A stretch of 64,000 nucleotides of DNA from CANHBY01 sp046342195. Lineage in GTDB: Bacteria > Pseudomonadota > Gammaproteobacteria > Burkholderiales > Burkholderiaceae_C. The position numbers were made by a program, and so were the translations under genes. The notes under the pieces were generated by a model, which saw only the letters and a program-made list of their open reading frames with translations, made no database searches and was not told where the DNA came from. Shown piece after piece: positions 9,104-16,927 of the stretch (the stretch's first letter is position 1; each line of letters begins with the position of its first letter). The stretch lies in assembly GCA_046342195.1 (NCBI GenBank), contig JBKDQE010000074.1:22317-86316 (forward strand), read 5' to 3'.

Positions 9104-9553
9104 TTATGATATAGATGGCATCTGCTGCCATTCAAAAAAACGCTGCATGGAAAAAGCCAATGTGGCCATGAGAATGCCCGTTCCAAGCATCAAGGCCCAA
9201 ACCACGCCCACAATCACCAGCCCACTGCTTTGGTGCTTGCGAATTGAAGCAGCGTTGTAACGGACATTCCAACGCTCGTCGGGCGTCAGGCCATACACAA
9301 TTGCCAACAATTGGGTACCGGCCAGCATCAAACCCAAAACCGGGATCAACAACCAGGCAAGGGGGTCATCTTGACCTTTTTCCAGCATGCGCCAAACACC
9401 GTACAAGCCAAGGGTGGTAGGTAGCGCATGCAAAATCGTCCAGGCATCAGGGCGGCCCCTTAAATACCAACGATGCAAACCAATGCTGCCCCCCAGCAGA
9501 GCCAACCAGGTGACCAAGGTTTTGGATTTGTATGAATTTGCTACGAGAGTCAT
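9104..9553 (-). CDS. TM2-like small membrane protein
   Basis: The 149-residue protein has three or four hydrophobic segments. The N-terminal pattern KTLVTWLALLGGSIGLHRWY followed by LRG resembles the TM2 domain, in which a first helix and a Gly-rich turn are followed by H/Y/F residues. A tryptophan- and leucine-rich region and a final helix near 112-135 follow. No function is known for this group. It is convergent with folK (16-base gap) and divergent from rpsP. The TM2 reading is moderate confidence; the gene itself is well supported by its codon pattern and hydrophobic layout. Confidence 0.75.
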   Translation of the reverse strand: MTLVANSYKSKTLVTWLALLGGSIGLHRWYLRGRPDAWTILHALPTTLGLYGVWRMLEKGQDDPLAWLLIPVLGLMLAGTQLLAIVYGLTPDERWNVRYNAASIRKHQSSGLVIVGVVWALMLGTGILMATLAFSMQRFFEWQQMPSIS

Positions 9554-9769
9554 GATTGCAAGGTGACAACAGACAAGGCTGTGAGTTTATAATCTAAAGC
9601 TTTTGGCGGCGGCTGGCTGTCGATGAGCCTTTGGCTTGCGTCCTCCGGCGTATCTACGGCGACAAAATCCCAACCCGTCGCGCAGTGATGGTTTCACCGC
9701 GCTGTAGGGTGGCAGGCTTTGAGTGTCTCCTTGGTCTGTACCCCTTTGATTTTTTTCCTGAGGAAAATT

Positions 9770-10036
9770 ATGGTCGTCATTCGACTCTCTCGCAGAGGTG
9801 CCAAAAAGCGCCCATTTTTTAACATTGTTGTTGCCGATTCCCGTGAGCGCCGCGATGGGCGTTTCATTGAGCGTGTCGGGTTTTATAACCCCATGGCTTC
9901 CGGGGGCGAAGAGCTTTTGCGTCTCTCCATGGATCGGCTTTCCTACTGGACGGAGTGCGGCGCGCAACCCTCTGATACTGTAGCTCGCTTGGCTAAGCAA
10001 GCTCAAGCCCAAGCTCAGGTTAAAGTGGCTGCCTAA
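9770..10036 (+). CDS. rpsP: 30S ribosomal protein S16
   Basis: This 88-residue protein begins MVVIRLSRRGAKKRPFFNIV and carries the S16 core RDGRFIERVGFYNP. A ribosome site (AGGA) precedes the ATG at 9770, which is why the upstream in-frame starts are rejected. The C-terminus ends in an Ala/Gln-rich tail. It is first in the conserved operon rpsP-rimM-trmD-rplS, which couples ribosome protein synthesis, 30S maturation and tRNA m1G37 methylation. About 216 bases separate it from the divergent TM2 gene and should hold the operon promoter. Confidence 0.98.
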   Translation: MVVIRLSRRGAKKRPFFNIVVADSRERRDGRFIERVGFYNPMASGGEELLRLSMDRLSYWTECGAQPSDTVARLAKQAQAQAQVKVAA

Positions 10037-10052
10037 GCCACCCCGCTTGCCC

Positions 10053-10646
10053 ATGAGCCTCCCTTTTGGTGCAAGCGACCCTGCTTGGCCTGACGACGCC
10101 ATTGAAGTAGGGAAAGTGGTCGATGCCTGGGGAATTCAGGGGGCCCTCAAGGTTAAACCCTTTGCCACTGAACCCCAGGCCTTATTCGCCTCAAAGCGCT
10201 GGTTTCTTCTTCCTCCCCTGCCTGCGCTCGCTCAAGGCAAACCTTTGGCCCCTGAAAAAAAACCCGCATCGTATTTAGTATTCAAGGTATCTCGTGCCCA
10301 AGAGCAAGGTGATCACATCGTTGCCACCTCCCTTGATATCCCTGATCGCAATACCGCCGAATCCCTGCGAGGGGCTCGCATTTTTGTGTCGCGATCCAGT
10401 TTTCCTACCCCTCCCGACAATGAATATTATTGGGTTGATCTCATCGGTCTGACGGTAGTCAATCGTCAAAATGAAGTGCTTGGGACGGTTGAAGGCCTGA
10501 TCGATACCGGGCCGCACAGCGTGTTGCGTATCCGGCCTGATGATAAAACCGAGGAGCGTCTGGTGCCTTTTGTGGCAGCCTACATTGATGAGGTCGATCT
10601 TGCCAAGCGCTTGATTCAGGTCGACTGGGGCCTTGATTATTCATAA
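10053..10646 (+). CDS. rimM: Ribosome maturation factor RimM
   Basis: The 197-residue protein has an N-terminal RimM beta-barrel (EVGKVVDAWGIQGALKVKPF) and a C-terminal PRC-barrel (YYWVDLIGLTVVN, RLVPFVAAYIDEVDLAKRLI). It binds S19 and helps 30S head maturation. The ATG at 10053 is used in place of a TTG two codons earlier. The middle insert around 60-75 (PPLPALAQGKPLAPEKK) is longer than in E. coli, a common betaproteobacterial trait. It sits 16 bases after rpsP. Confidence 0.96.
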   Translation: MSLPFGASDPAWPDDAIEVGKVVDAWGIQGALKVKPFATEPQALFASKRWFLLPPLPALAQGKPLAPEKKPASYLVFKVSRAQEQGDHIVATSLDIPDRNTAESLRGARIFVSRSSFPTPPDNEYYWVDLIGLTVVNRQNEVLGTVEGLIDTGPHSVLRIRPDDKTEERLVPFVAAYIDEVDLAKRLIQVDWGLDYS

Positions 10647-10677
10647 ATCCCTGCATACCTCAAACCGTATCCATTCA

Positions 10678-11451
10678 ATGCGTTTTGATGTACTAACCCT
10701 CTTTCCTGAAATTTTTTCAGCCCACTTGGGCCTCGGAGTCACACGCAGAGCCTTCGAATCTCGCCAGGTGGATGTTCGCCTTTGGCAACTCAGAGAGTTT
10801 GCCTTAGACCTTCACCGTCGCGTGGATGATCGCCCTTATGGTGGGGGCCCAGGGATGGTCATGCTGGCCGAGCCGCTAGATCGTGCCATTCGTGCCGTGC
10901 ATGATGACCGAAGCCGATCCGAAGCGGGCCAGCCTGAAGCTCCTTTGATTCACTTCACACCCACCGGTCAGCCCCTGAGCCAGGCTCTGGTGCATTTTCT
11001 GAGCCAAAGCACAGGGGCTTTGCTGCTCTGTGGGCGCTACGAAGGCATTGATCAACGCCTGCTTGACCGGCATGTCACAATGGAAATCAGCCTCGGAGAC
11101 TTCGTTCTGTCTGGGGGTGAAATACCTGCCTTGGCGCTACTGGATGCTGTGGCAAGGCTGCAAGAGGGTGTTCTGGGAGACGCCCAATCACACCAGCAAG
11201 ACAGCTTTTCTGACGGTTTGCTCGATTGCCCCCATTTTAGTCGACCAGAAACATGGGCCAGTGACCGCGGCTCTGTTTCAGTGCCTGACGTTCTGCTGTC
11301 GGGTCATCATGCGGCCATCGCGCGTTGGCGACGAGAGCGCTCCCTGGAACTCACTGCACGCCGAAGACCCGATCTCATCAGCGCTGCAAGGGCAAAAGGC
11401 AAACTGACCCGTTTAGATGAAGCATTCCTTGGCACATTGAATCTTGATTGA
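10678..11451 (+). CDS. trmD: tRNA (guanine-37-N1)-methyltransferase
   Basis: The 257-residue SPOUT methyltransferase starts MRFDVLTLFPEIF. It contains DDRPYGGGPGMVM, the trefoil-knot S-adenosylmethionine site LLCGRYEGIDQRL with SLGDFVLSGGE, and the catalytic-domain segment VPDVLLSGHH. It methylates G37 of tRNAs and prevents +1 frameshifting. The ATG at 10678 is chosen because the upstream 15 codons back to 10633 overlap rimM and are not family-like. It is third in the rpsP operon. Confidence 0.97.
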   Translation: MRFDVLTLFPEIFSAHLGLGVTRRAFESRQVDVRLWQLREFALDLHRRVDDRPYGGGPGMVMLAEPLDRAIRAVHDDRSRSEAGQPEAPLIHFTPTGQPLSQALVHFLSQSTGALLLCGRYEGIDQRLLDRHVTMEISLGDFVLSGGEIPALALLDAVARLQEGVLGDAQSHQQDSFSDGLLDCPHFSRPETWASDRGSVSVPDVLLSGHHAAIARWRRERSLELTARRRPDLISAARAKGKLTRLDEAFLGTLNLD

Positions 11452-11602
11452 CCCTATAATCAAGGGTTCATGATCCTCTGCCAAAACAACAACAATCCGC
11501 GACAACCAGTCCGGTCGCTCGTCAAATATTGGTTCAAACCCACTCAAACCCCGCGAGTGATTTTTATTTCAACCCCTTTGGCATGATCATCGGAGAAAAC
11601 AC

Positions 11603-11971
11603 ATGAACTTGATCGAAACCCTTGAGCAGGAAGAAATTGCCCGCTTGAATAAAACCATTCCCGTGTTTGCCCCTGGTGACACCGTGATTGTGAATGTCAA
11701 CGTGGTTGAAGGTGCTCGCAAGCGCGTTCAGGCTTATGAAGGTGTGGTCATTGCCAGGCGTCATCGTGGCTTGAATTCAAGCTTCATTGTGCGCAAAATT
11801 TCCAATGGTGAAGGTGTGGAGCGTAACTTCCCACTTTACAGCCCCCTGATTGCCAGCATTGAAGTCAAGCGCAAAGGTGATGTTCGTCGCGCCAAGCTCT
11901 ACTACCTGCGTCAGCGTTCGGGCAAGTCTGCCCGCATCAAAGAAAAATTGGCCAAAGAAAAATCGTCCTGA
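11603..11971 (+). CDS. rplS: 50S ribosomal protein L19
   Basis: The 122-residue protein starts MNLIETLEQEEIARLNKTIP and contains GDTVIVNVNVVEGARKRVQ, AYEGVVIARR and RKISNGEGVERNFPLYSP, all L19 signatures. L19 sits at the 30S-50S interface. A GGAG ribosome site lies eight bases before the ATG. The 151-base gap after trmD contains a TATAAT at 11455-11460, so rplS may have its own promoter as well as read-through; no good -35 box is visible. Confidence 0.98.
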   Translation: MNLIETLEQEEIARLNKTIPVFAPGDTVIVNVNVVEGARKRVQAYEGVVIARRHRGLNSSFIVRKISNGEGVERNFPLYSPLIASIEVKRKGDVRRAKLYYLRQRSGKSARIKEKLAKEKSS

Positions 11972-12018
11972 TTTTCAGTGTGCCACCTTGATTATCCAGC
12001 AACCTGAACCTCACTTGC

Positions 12019-12092
12019 TAAGGAACCTCTGCAAAACCCCTCGTGGATGAGCGCGCCTTTCCCGGAGGGAGGATGCAAGGCAAATTTTGCAG
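12019..12092. repeat. MITE-like palindromic repeat, copy 1 (one end lost)
   Basis: This starts TAAGGAACCTCTGCAAAAC, continues through TGGATGAGCGCGCC, and ends ATTTTGCAG. The reverse complement of the element at 13217-13301 matches it nearly throughout, so the two flank the gene at 12115-13086 in opposite orientation. This copy stops short of the second terminal repeat; an unrelated 8-bp hairpin (CCTGTAGC / GCTACAGG, 12093-12112) follows instead. Confidence 0.8.
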
Positions 12093-12114
12093 CCTGTAGC
12101 GGATGCTACAGGCG

Positions 12115-13086
12115 CTAGCCCATATTCAGTCCAGGCACGAGAGCCCGGCTCTCGGCATCATGTAAAGCAAGAACCTCAGCCAGCCTGAGATCAACCCGGC
12201 CAGACCCCACAGCAAGCATGAATTGACAGGCTGCATAATTTTGTGCGTGCCTTTCGTAGGCAGCAACCCAAGTGATTCGATCATTTAACCTGTCCGGGCT
12301 CACAGGCCACACACCGGGCCGAGGTTTCATATGGGATGTTATGCCTATCCGCCAGGGCTTGGCGCTCAGTCGCGCTCGAAAGCACTTTTGATTGGCACAC
12401 ATTTGTGCAAACAGTGGATCAGCCCCCACTTTTACAAAAAAATCTTTCACTTCATCTTCGCCGGGGCGAAACAATCGATGTGTAGCCATGAGCCTCAGGC
12501 CCGCAGGGGTACGATAAACACGCAATGCCCAGTCAGGGTGATGCGCTAGAAAATGATCAATTTTGGCCAGTGCATTCTTTTCGGAAGAAGGAATACGAAT
12601 ACGCCACGCCTCTAAAAAGCCGACCAGAGTCAAGAAGGTACCCAGCCCCGCAAAAAGAAACATCATCAGACCTATTGGGCCCCTGACAAGCCCCCCTGCC
12701 ACGAAACAGATCACAAAGAATATTAAAGAGAATAATAGATGCTTATTTTTTTCTGGATCAAAATCAATATCAGCAAATAAAACATCTGGTGTATTGAGGC
12801 AGCGGGCGCCATAAGAGTTTCGGGTGATGACGGTATCGCCATGGCGGGCTAAAATTTCCTCGCGAATGGGAAGGCCTTGAGCCCCGTTGTAGGGAATTTT
12901 GGGCTCTCGTTGAAGCACCTTCCCGCCTGCACTCCATTGTGCAATGGCCAAAGCAATACGCGAGTCTGCCATGGCTTGCGCGGCGGCTTGGCTTTCATTT
13001 GACCAACCCCATCGCCGAATGGTCATTTGCCGACCAGAACGGCGACACTTTTGGCAGGCTTCAGCCCAATATTCAGGAACAATCAT
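12115..13086 (-). CDS. Conserved-looking membrane protein of unknown function
   Basis: This 323-residue protein is unrecognised. Residues 1-105 are soluble, with a CxxC pair in the first 20 residues (ACQKCRRSG), a possible metal site. Two strong transmembrane helices follow at about 115-160 (LFSLIFFVICFVAGGL; LMMFLFAGLGTFLTLVGF). A soluble C-terminal half contains HHPDWALRVYRTPAGLRLMA and a cysteine at ANQKCFRAR. The start at 13086 has a GGTGGAG ribosome site six bases upstream; a GTG four codons earlier overlaps that site. It stands alone and is bracketed by inverted copies of the MITE-like repeat. Codon use resembles the neighbours, so recent transfer is not obvious. Confidence 0.75.
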   Translation of the reverse strand: MIVPEYWAEACQKCRRSGRQMTIRRWGWSNESQAAAQAMADSRIALAIAQWSAGGKVLQREPKIPYNGAQGLPIREEILARHGDTVITRNSYGARCLNTPDVLFADIDFDPEKNKHLLFSLIFFVICFVAGGLVRGPIGLMMFLFAGLGTFLTLVGFLEAWRIRIPSSEKNALAKIDHFLAHHPDWALRVYRTPAGLRLMATHRLFRPGEDEVKDFFVKVGADPLFAQMCANQKCFRARLSAKPWRIGITSHMKPRPGVWPVSPDRLNDRITWVAAYERHAQNYAACQFMLAVGSGRVDLRLAEVLALHDAESRALVPGLNMG

Positions 13087-13216
13087 GAGGTACTCCACCC
13101 GATCAGATCAGCGTCACATCAAAAACCACCCGCTGAAAACAACTGTGCGGATGCCTCTGGCCCTGATGATTTGATGATATGGCACCCTATGCGGCTTTGA
13201 ACGTCGGGAATCTACT

Positions 13217-13301
13217 TAAGGAACCTCTGCAAAATTCGCCTTGCATTACCCATCCAAGAAAGGCGCGCTCATCCAGGAGGGGTTTTTCAGAGGTTCCTTA
13301 A
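13217..13301. repeat. MITE-like palindromic repeat, copy 2 (complete)
   Basis: An 84-85 bp element with perfect 13-14 bp terminal inverted repeats, TTAAGGAACCTCTG and CAGAGGTTCCTTAA, and no coding capacity. The interior carries the same TGGATGAGCGCGCC block as copy 1, in the reverse orientation. Short length, terminal repeats and dispersed copies suggest a miniature inverted-repeat transposable element; no parent transposase is present in the window. Confidence 0.82.
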
Positions 13302-13617
13302 AAAATTACATAAAATGGCGGCTGAGGCTCAGGCAGAAAGACTTCCCAAAAAGCCTACTCCACTTGCATCAATTGCAAGGCGCCCTGGGTTGTTGGCAAG
13401 TGAAGCGCACCACGGGCAGCACATTCGATACGATGATTTTGCCGATCAAATTCAATCGGCTCAAACACCGCTATCTGGAAAAATCCATTTCCTGATTATT
13501 GGTCAAACCAAGGTTGCCCTCACAAAAAGACACCGAAAAACGTACACACCCAACAAAAGGCCAACAGCAGCCAAAACCCCTGCAATCCGAACATGGGCAT
13601 AGCAGCTGATTTGGGCC
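13302..13617. other. Gene-poor stretch downstream of the DUF883 gene
   Basis: About 315 bases. On the minus strand there are only short open stretches, one of about 26 codons (MPMFGLQGFWLLLAFCWVC) directly after DUF883 that reads like a broken membrane segment, and one of about 37 codons. In many proteobacteria a YqjE-like membrane gene follows the DUF883 gene; this could be its decayed remnant, but I cannot establish that. Confidence 0.4.
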
Positions 13618-13950
13618 TCATCGACGAGCCATCAACAACCCGGTGAGAGCTCCAAGACCGGCAGCAAGCCCAATGGCCACATAAGGGTATGAATGCACTG
13701 CGGCATCGGTTGTTTGAGCCGCCCGCTTGGCACGATCCAAAGCCGTGACCTGCGCCTGAGTGATCTGCTCATGAGCCGTTTTTAATTGGGCGCCGACCAG
13801 TTCTCCTACGGCACTGAGGCGCTCCTGCCCCACCTCCTGAGCACTTTTTAACAACACATCAGCCTCCCCCGCCAGGCTTTTCATACTTTGGGAGAGACGC
13901 TCCCGAGGGGTGGGCTCGGCCAAGCCTGGCTTGATTAAATTGGTTTCCAT
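13618..13950 (-). CDS. DUF883 (ElaB/YqjD-like) membrane-anchored protein
   Basis: The 110-residue protein consists of a long amphipathic helical region (about 20-85, rich in Ala, Glu, Gln and Lys) and a single C-terminal helix, VAIGLAAGLGALTGLLMARR. This is the DUF883 pattern shared with E. coli ElaB, YgaM and YqjD. YqjD and ElaB are C-tail-anchored inner-membrane proteins that bind ribosomes in stationary phase; whether this homolog does so is unknown. The ATG at 13950 has a GGAGG ribosome site, which rules out the upstream in-frame codons. Confidence 0.88.
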   Translation of the reverse strand: METNLIKPGLAEPTPRERLSQSMKSLAGEADVLLKSAQEVGQERLSAVGELVGAQLKTAHEQITQAQVTALDRAKRAAQTTDAAVHSYPYVAIGLAAGLGALTGLLMARR

Positions 13951-14284
13951 GTTCAGCCTCCAGAGTAGTTGGAAAAAAAGGATGCCCCTGACAACAAGGG
14001 CGGTCACGGCAACAGGCCCCGCAAAGGATTGCAGCCAACCCCATTTCAAGCGTTACTCCATGGGGAGGACGGCGCTGCCACTAAAAAAAACCCGCCGGAA
14101 CATCCAAGCACAATGTAACCCTGAGCCTCCACTTCAACTTGAGACTGGTCAAGCACATCCTCGTGAAATAAGCCGTCATCTTAGCGCGCAAGCCGCAGGG
14201 CTGAGCACATCGCCAAATCGGGCGGGAATTCTGCAAAATGAATGGACTGAGGAATTTATTGCTGATCAGTCACAGCTTACCGTG
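13951..14284. other. Intergenic region upstream of the DUF883 gene
   Basis: About 330 bases between DUF883 and the 3' end of the alpha/beta hydrolase gene. The DUF883 promoter should lie here. A long plus-strand open frame crossing this region and the hydrolase gene is a reverse-strand shadow. I see no RNA gene or repeat. Confidence 0.5.
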
Positions 14285-15313
14285 TCATGCATGGTTAACC
14301 ATCCAGTCCAGTACGGCCTCAGGCAAGCTGGTAACTTCGCCAGGCCACGCCCCCCGGACAAAGCCGACATGCCCACCCTGCGAGGGCTGCACCAGTGTCA
14401 CATACGGGCTCACTGCGTGACGGCTTGGCAAGGCTTCCAGGGGAACAAAAGGGTCGTTGAGGGCATTGATCAGCAGAGTGGGCAAAGCCATGCTTTTCAG
14501 GCCTGGCCTGGAAGAGGCTTTTTGCCAGTAATCGTCGGTGTTTTTGAAGCCGTGCAAAGGTGCCGTAAAAACATGGTCAAATTCGTAGAGGTCACGCGAG
14601 GCCATCAGTGCGCTGCGGTCAAACAGGCCAGGGTGCTGCTGAAGTTTGCGCAGAGCCTTGGGCTTCATGGTGCGAAGGAACATGCGGCCATAGACATGGC
14701 GGTTGAAGCCACCACACAGCGCGCGCCCACTGACTCCAAGATCCAGGGGGGCCGACACTGCGGCAATGGCCTTCACTTCCTTCGCTGCCATACTGCCAGC
14801 CTCCTGGGCCCATCGAAGCAAGGCATTGCCACCCAAGGACACACCAGCCGCCCAGATGGGCCCTGGGCCATGGCTGGCTTTGCAACGCGCCAGCATCCAG
14901 CCAATTTCTTCGAAATCACCCGAGTGATAGGCTCGGGGCGCGAGATTAAGCTCTCCTGAGCAGCCCCGAAAATGGGGAATGGCCAAACACCAACGCCGCC
15001 GACGGCAGACATCGGCAAAAGCTTGGGCATAGTGACTGGCCGAGGAACCCTCCAGTCCGTGAAACAAAACCAGCAAAGGGGAGTTCGGTAAGCCCGCAGA
15101 ATTGACATCATCAAGCCAATCAATGTCGATGAAATCACCATCTGGGGTGGTACAGCGCTCTCGGCGCCAAGGGAGCAGCGTGGTTTGGCAGCGTCGGGCC
15201 CACAGAGGTGCCCAGATGGTTTGCACATGATCTGACCAGTATGGAGGGCCTCTGAGCCACCACGGAGCACGGCTTAAAAGAGCCTCCAAAGAGGGCAATA
15301 TGGAGTCAGGCAT
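14285..15313 (-). CDS. YheT-family alpha/beta-fold hydrolase
   Basis: The 342-residue protein has the YheT/EMB8 signature. An N-terminal WSDHVQTIWAPLW segment is followed by LLVLFHGLEGSSASHYAQAF, IPHFRGCSGELN, the nucleophile elbow GVSLGGNALLRW with its serine, the acid in NALNDPFVP, and the catalytic histidine in GGHVGFV. Family members are esterases or lipases of poorly known substrate. The start at 15313 overlaps the upstream gene's stop in TGATG, which indicates coupled translation. Length is normal. Confidence 0.9.
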   Translation of the reverse strand: MPDSILPSLEALLSRAPWWLRGPPYWSDHVQTIWAPLWARRCQTTLLPWRRERCTTPDGDFIDIDWLDDVNSAGLPNSPLLVLFHGLEGSSASHYAQAFADVCRRRRWCLAIPHFRGCSGELNLAPRAYHSGDFEEIGWMLARCKASHGPGPIWAAGVSLGGNALLRWAQEAGSMAAKEVKAIAAVSAPLDLGVSGRALCGGFNRHVYGRMFLRTMKPKALRKLQQHPGLFDRSALMASRDLYEFDHVFTAPLHGFKNTDDYWQKASSRPGLKSMALPTLLINALNDPFVPLEALPSRHAVSPYVTLVQPSQGGHVGFVRGAWPGEVTSLPEAVLDWMVNHA

Positions 15314-15765
15314 CAATGCAATACAGTAGGCACAGAGTGCTCCTCGTTGATGTCTTGGAGGTCAGCGGGGCTGGCATGATGAGCCACGAGCCGCCAACCT
15401 TTGGGCGTTGGCACATAAATATTGGTGGCCATAACCCAGGCAGACTGTGTGCCGCCCTCAGGGGTAGACAGCTCCAGATGCTCCAAGACGCTGTGAACGG
15501 CTGCTGTGGCGGTATGAACACGGTGAATTTTTTCAGCATGAATGGGCAGACCACCACGATTGGCAAAAACCGCTTCAAAGCTTGCTCGAATGGCCGCGGC
15601 ACCCACCATGCGTGGCCCGCCCGGGTGAACACACAAGGCATCATCCTCTTCTGCCCAAAGAGACATCAGGACATCAATTTGGGCACGTCGAAGCGCTTCA
15701 TAGAATTGCTGTTCGACCTCATCAGGCGAATCAGGGGCGGCAAGAGTGACCAGAACTCGGGACAT
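15313..15765 (-). CDS. NTF2/SnoaL-like domain protein
   Basis: This 150-residue cone-fold protein has EQQFYEALRRAQIDVLMSLW followed by DDALCVHPGGPRMVGAAAIR, and a C-terminal sheet around WRLVAHHASPA. This is the nuclear-transport-factor-2-like pattern found in small isomerases and hydrolases and in ligand-binding proteins; the actual role is unknown. The ATG at 15765 is preferred over one 12 codons upstream because the upstream extension is not domain-like. It lies seven bases after purU and overlaps the hydrolase gene, so three genes probably form one transcript. Confidence 0.8.
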   Translation of the reverse strand: MSRVLVTLAAPDSPDEVEQQFYEALRRAQIDVLMSLWAEEDDALCVHPGGPRMVGAAAIRASFEAVFANRGGLPIHAEKIHRVHTATAAVHSVLEHLELSTPEGGTQSAWVMATNIYVPTPKGWRLVAHHASPADLQDINEEHSVPTVLH

Positions 15766-15772
15766 GGCAACC

Positions 15773-16654
15773 TCAGCGAAAAACCACAGTCTTTTGGCCA
15801 TTCATCAAGACACGATGCTCGACATGCCAACGAACGGCTCGCGCAAGCACCACACTTTCCACATCGCGACCCACGGCAGCCAGCCCTTCAGGACTGAGTG
15901 TGTGCTCAACCCGAGCCACATCTTGCTCAATGATGGGGCCTTCATCAAGGTTGGCGGTAACGTAGTGGGCCGTGGCACCAATGAGTTTGACGCCTCGCTC
16001 ATGAGCTTGGTCATAGGGCTTGGCGCCCTTGAAGCTGGGCAAGAAACTGTGATGGATATTGATCGCCCTGCCCTTCAGAAAGCCACACATTTCAGGGCTC
16101 AAAATTTGCATGTATCGAGCCAGCACAACCAGGTCAATGCCCAAATGACCCACTAAGCCCTCAATCTCTTGCTCCTGAGCGCGCTTGACCAAGGCAGGAA
16201 CCCCGGCACGCAAGGGCAAATAGTGAAAAGGAATTCGGTAGGTGCTGGCCAAGTCAGCGAAAGTTTCATGATTGCTGACAATGGCCCCAATTTCGACATC
16301 AAGCAGGCCTGAACGCTGCCGGAAAAGGAGGTCGTTCAGGCAATGCCCATGTTGGCTGACCATCAAGAGCAGACGAGACTTTCTTTGCAGATCATGAAAG
16401 CGGGAATTCATATGGAAGCGCTCACTCACCGACTGAAATAATACCGTCAAGGCCTCGGCATCGGCGAGAGAGTCTGGGGCTTCAAAGTGAACCCGCATGA
16501 AAAACCGGCCCATGCTGTCGGTGCTTTGCACATCGCTGAATTGCTGGGAATCAAGGATGTTGCAACCCGCTTGGTAGAGAACCCCCGAGACGGCATACAC
16601 AATGCCCTTGGTGTCTTTGCAAGACAAGGTTAAAACGAACTCGCGAGTAGTCAT
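15773..16654 (-). CDS. purU: Formyltetrahydrofolate deformylase
   Basis: The 293-residue protein has an N-terminal ACT domain (FVLTLSCKDTKGIVYAVSGV) and a C-terminal formyltransferase-like catalytic domain with INIHHSFLPSFKGAKPYDQA and GATAHYVTANLDEGPIIEQD, which contain the catalytic His and Asp. PurU hydrolyses 10-formyl-THF to THF and formate, balancing one-carbon pools. The ATG at 16654 begins MTTREFVLTL, right at the ACT domain; the longer upstream frame adds 38 unrelated residues. Length matches the family. Confidence 0.95.
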   Translation of the reverse strand: MTTREFVLTLSCKDTKGIVYAVSGVLYQAGCNILDSQQFSDVQSTDSMGRFFMRVHFEAPDSLADAEALTVLFQSVSERFHMNSRFHDLQRKSRLLLMVSQHGHCLNDLLFRQRSGLLDVEIGAIVSNHETFADLASTYRIPFHYLPLRAGVPALVKRAQEQEIEGLVGHLGIDLVVLARYMQILSPEMCGFLKGRAINIHHSFLPSFKGAKPYDQAHERGVKLIGATAHYVTANLDEGPIIEQDVARVEHTLSPEGLAAVGRDVESVVLARAVRWHVEHRVLMNGQKTVVFR

Positions 16655-16707
16655 GGGCTTCAGGGAGTGGGTCAGGGAAGGCCATTGTACGGAACGCATG
16701 AGCCTTC

Positions 16708-16911
16708 TTAGTGTGAATGAAGCTTCTCGCCGGGCCTGATTCGATAAACCGTGCCGCAATAGGGGCACTTGGCCTCACCTGTCGTGAGCACATCAAGATA
16801 GACCTTGGGGTGGTTGCTCCAGAGCTTCATTTGCGGGTTGGGGCAAGCGATCAAGCCCGGGCCTTGAAGATTTTGGGCTGTAACTTCAATATTCACGGCT
16901 TCCTTGCTCAT
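16708..16911 (-). CDS. Small zinc-finger domain protein downstream of ilvE
   Basis: The 67-residue protein carries the CHCC zinc ligand set Cys23, His34, Cys49 and Cys52 (IACPNPQ, SNHPKVYL, KCPYCGTVY). This is the short zinc-finger family related to the mitochondrial complex I subunit NDUFS6. In betaproteobacteria it regularly follows ilvE; the function is not established. The start at 16911 gives MSKEAVNIEV, which fits family length. It begins 16 bases after ilvE and is likely co-transcribed. Confidence 0.88.
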   Translation of the reverse strand: MSKEAVNIEVTAQNLQGPGLIACPNPQMKLWSNHPKVYLDVLTTGEAKCPYCGTVYRIRPGEKLHSH

Positions 16912-16927
16912 AAAGTGCTTTGCTGGA

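Noticed and set aside
11500..11560. tRNA-like T-arm (GGTTCAAACCC) before rplS
   Set aside because: No acceptor stem, anticodon arm or D-arm can be folded around it.
13910..14959. 349-codon open frame on the plus strand
   Set aside because: Antisense to the YheT-like hydrolase, which has clear catalytic motifs; the plus-strand product shows none.
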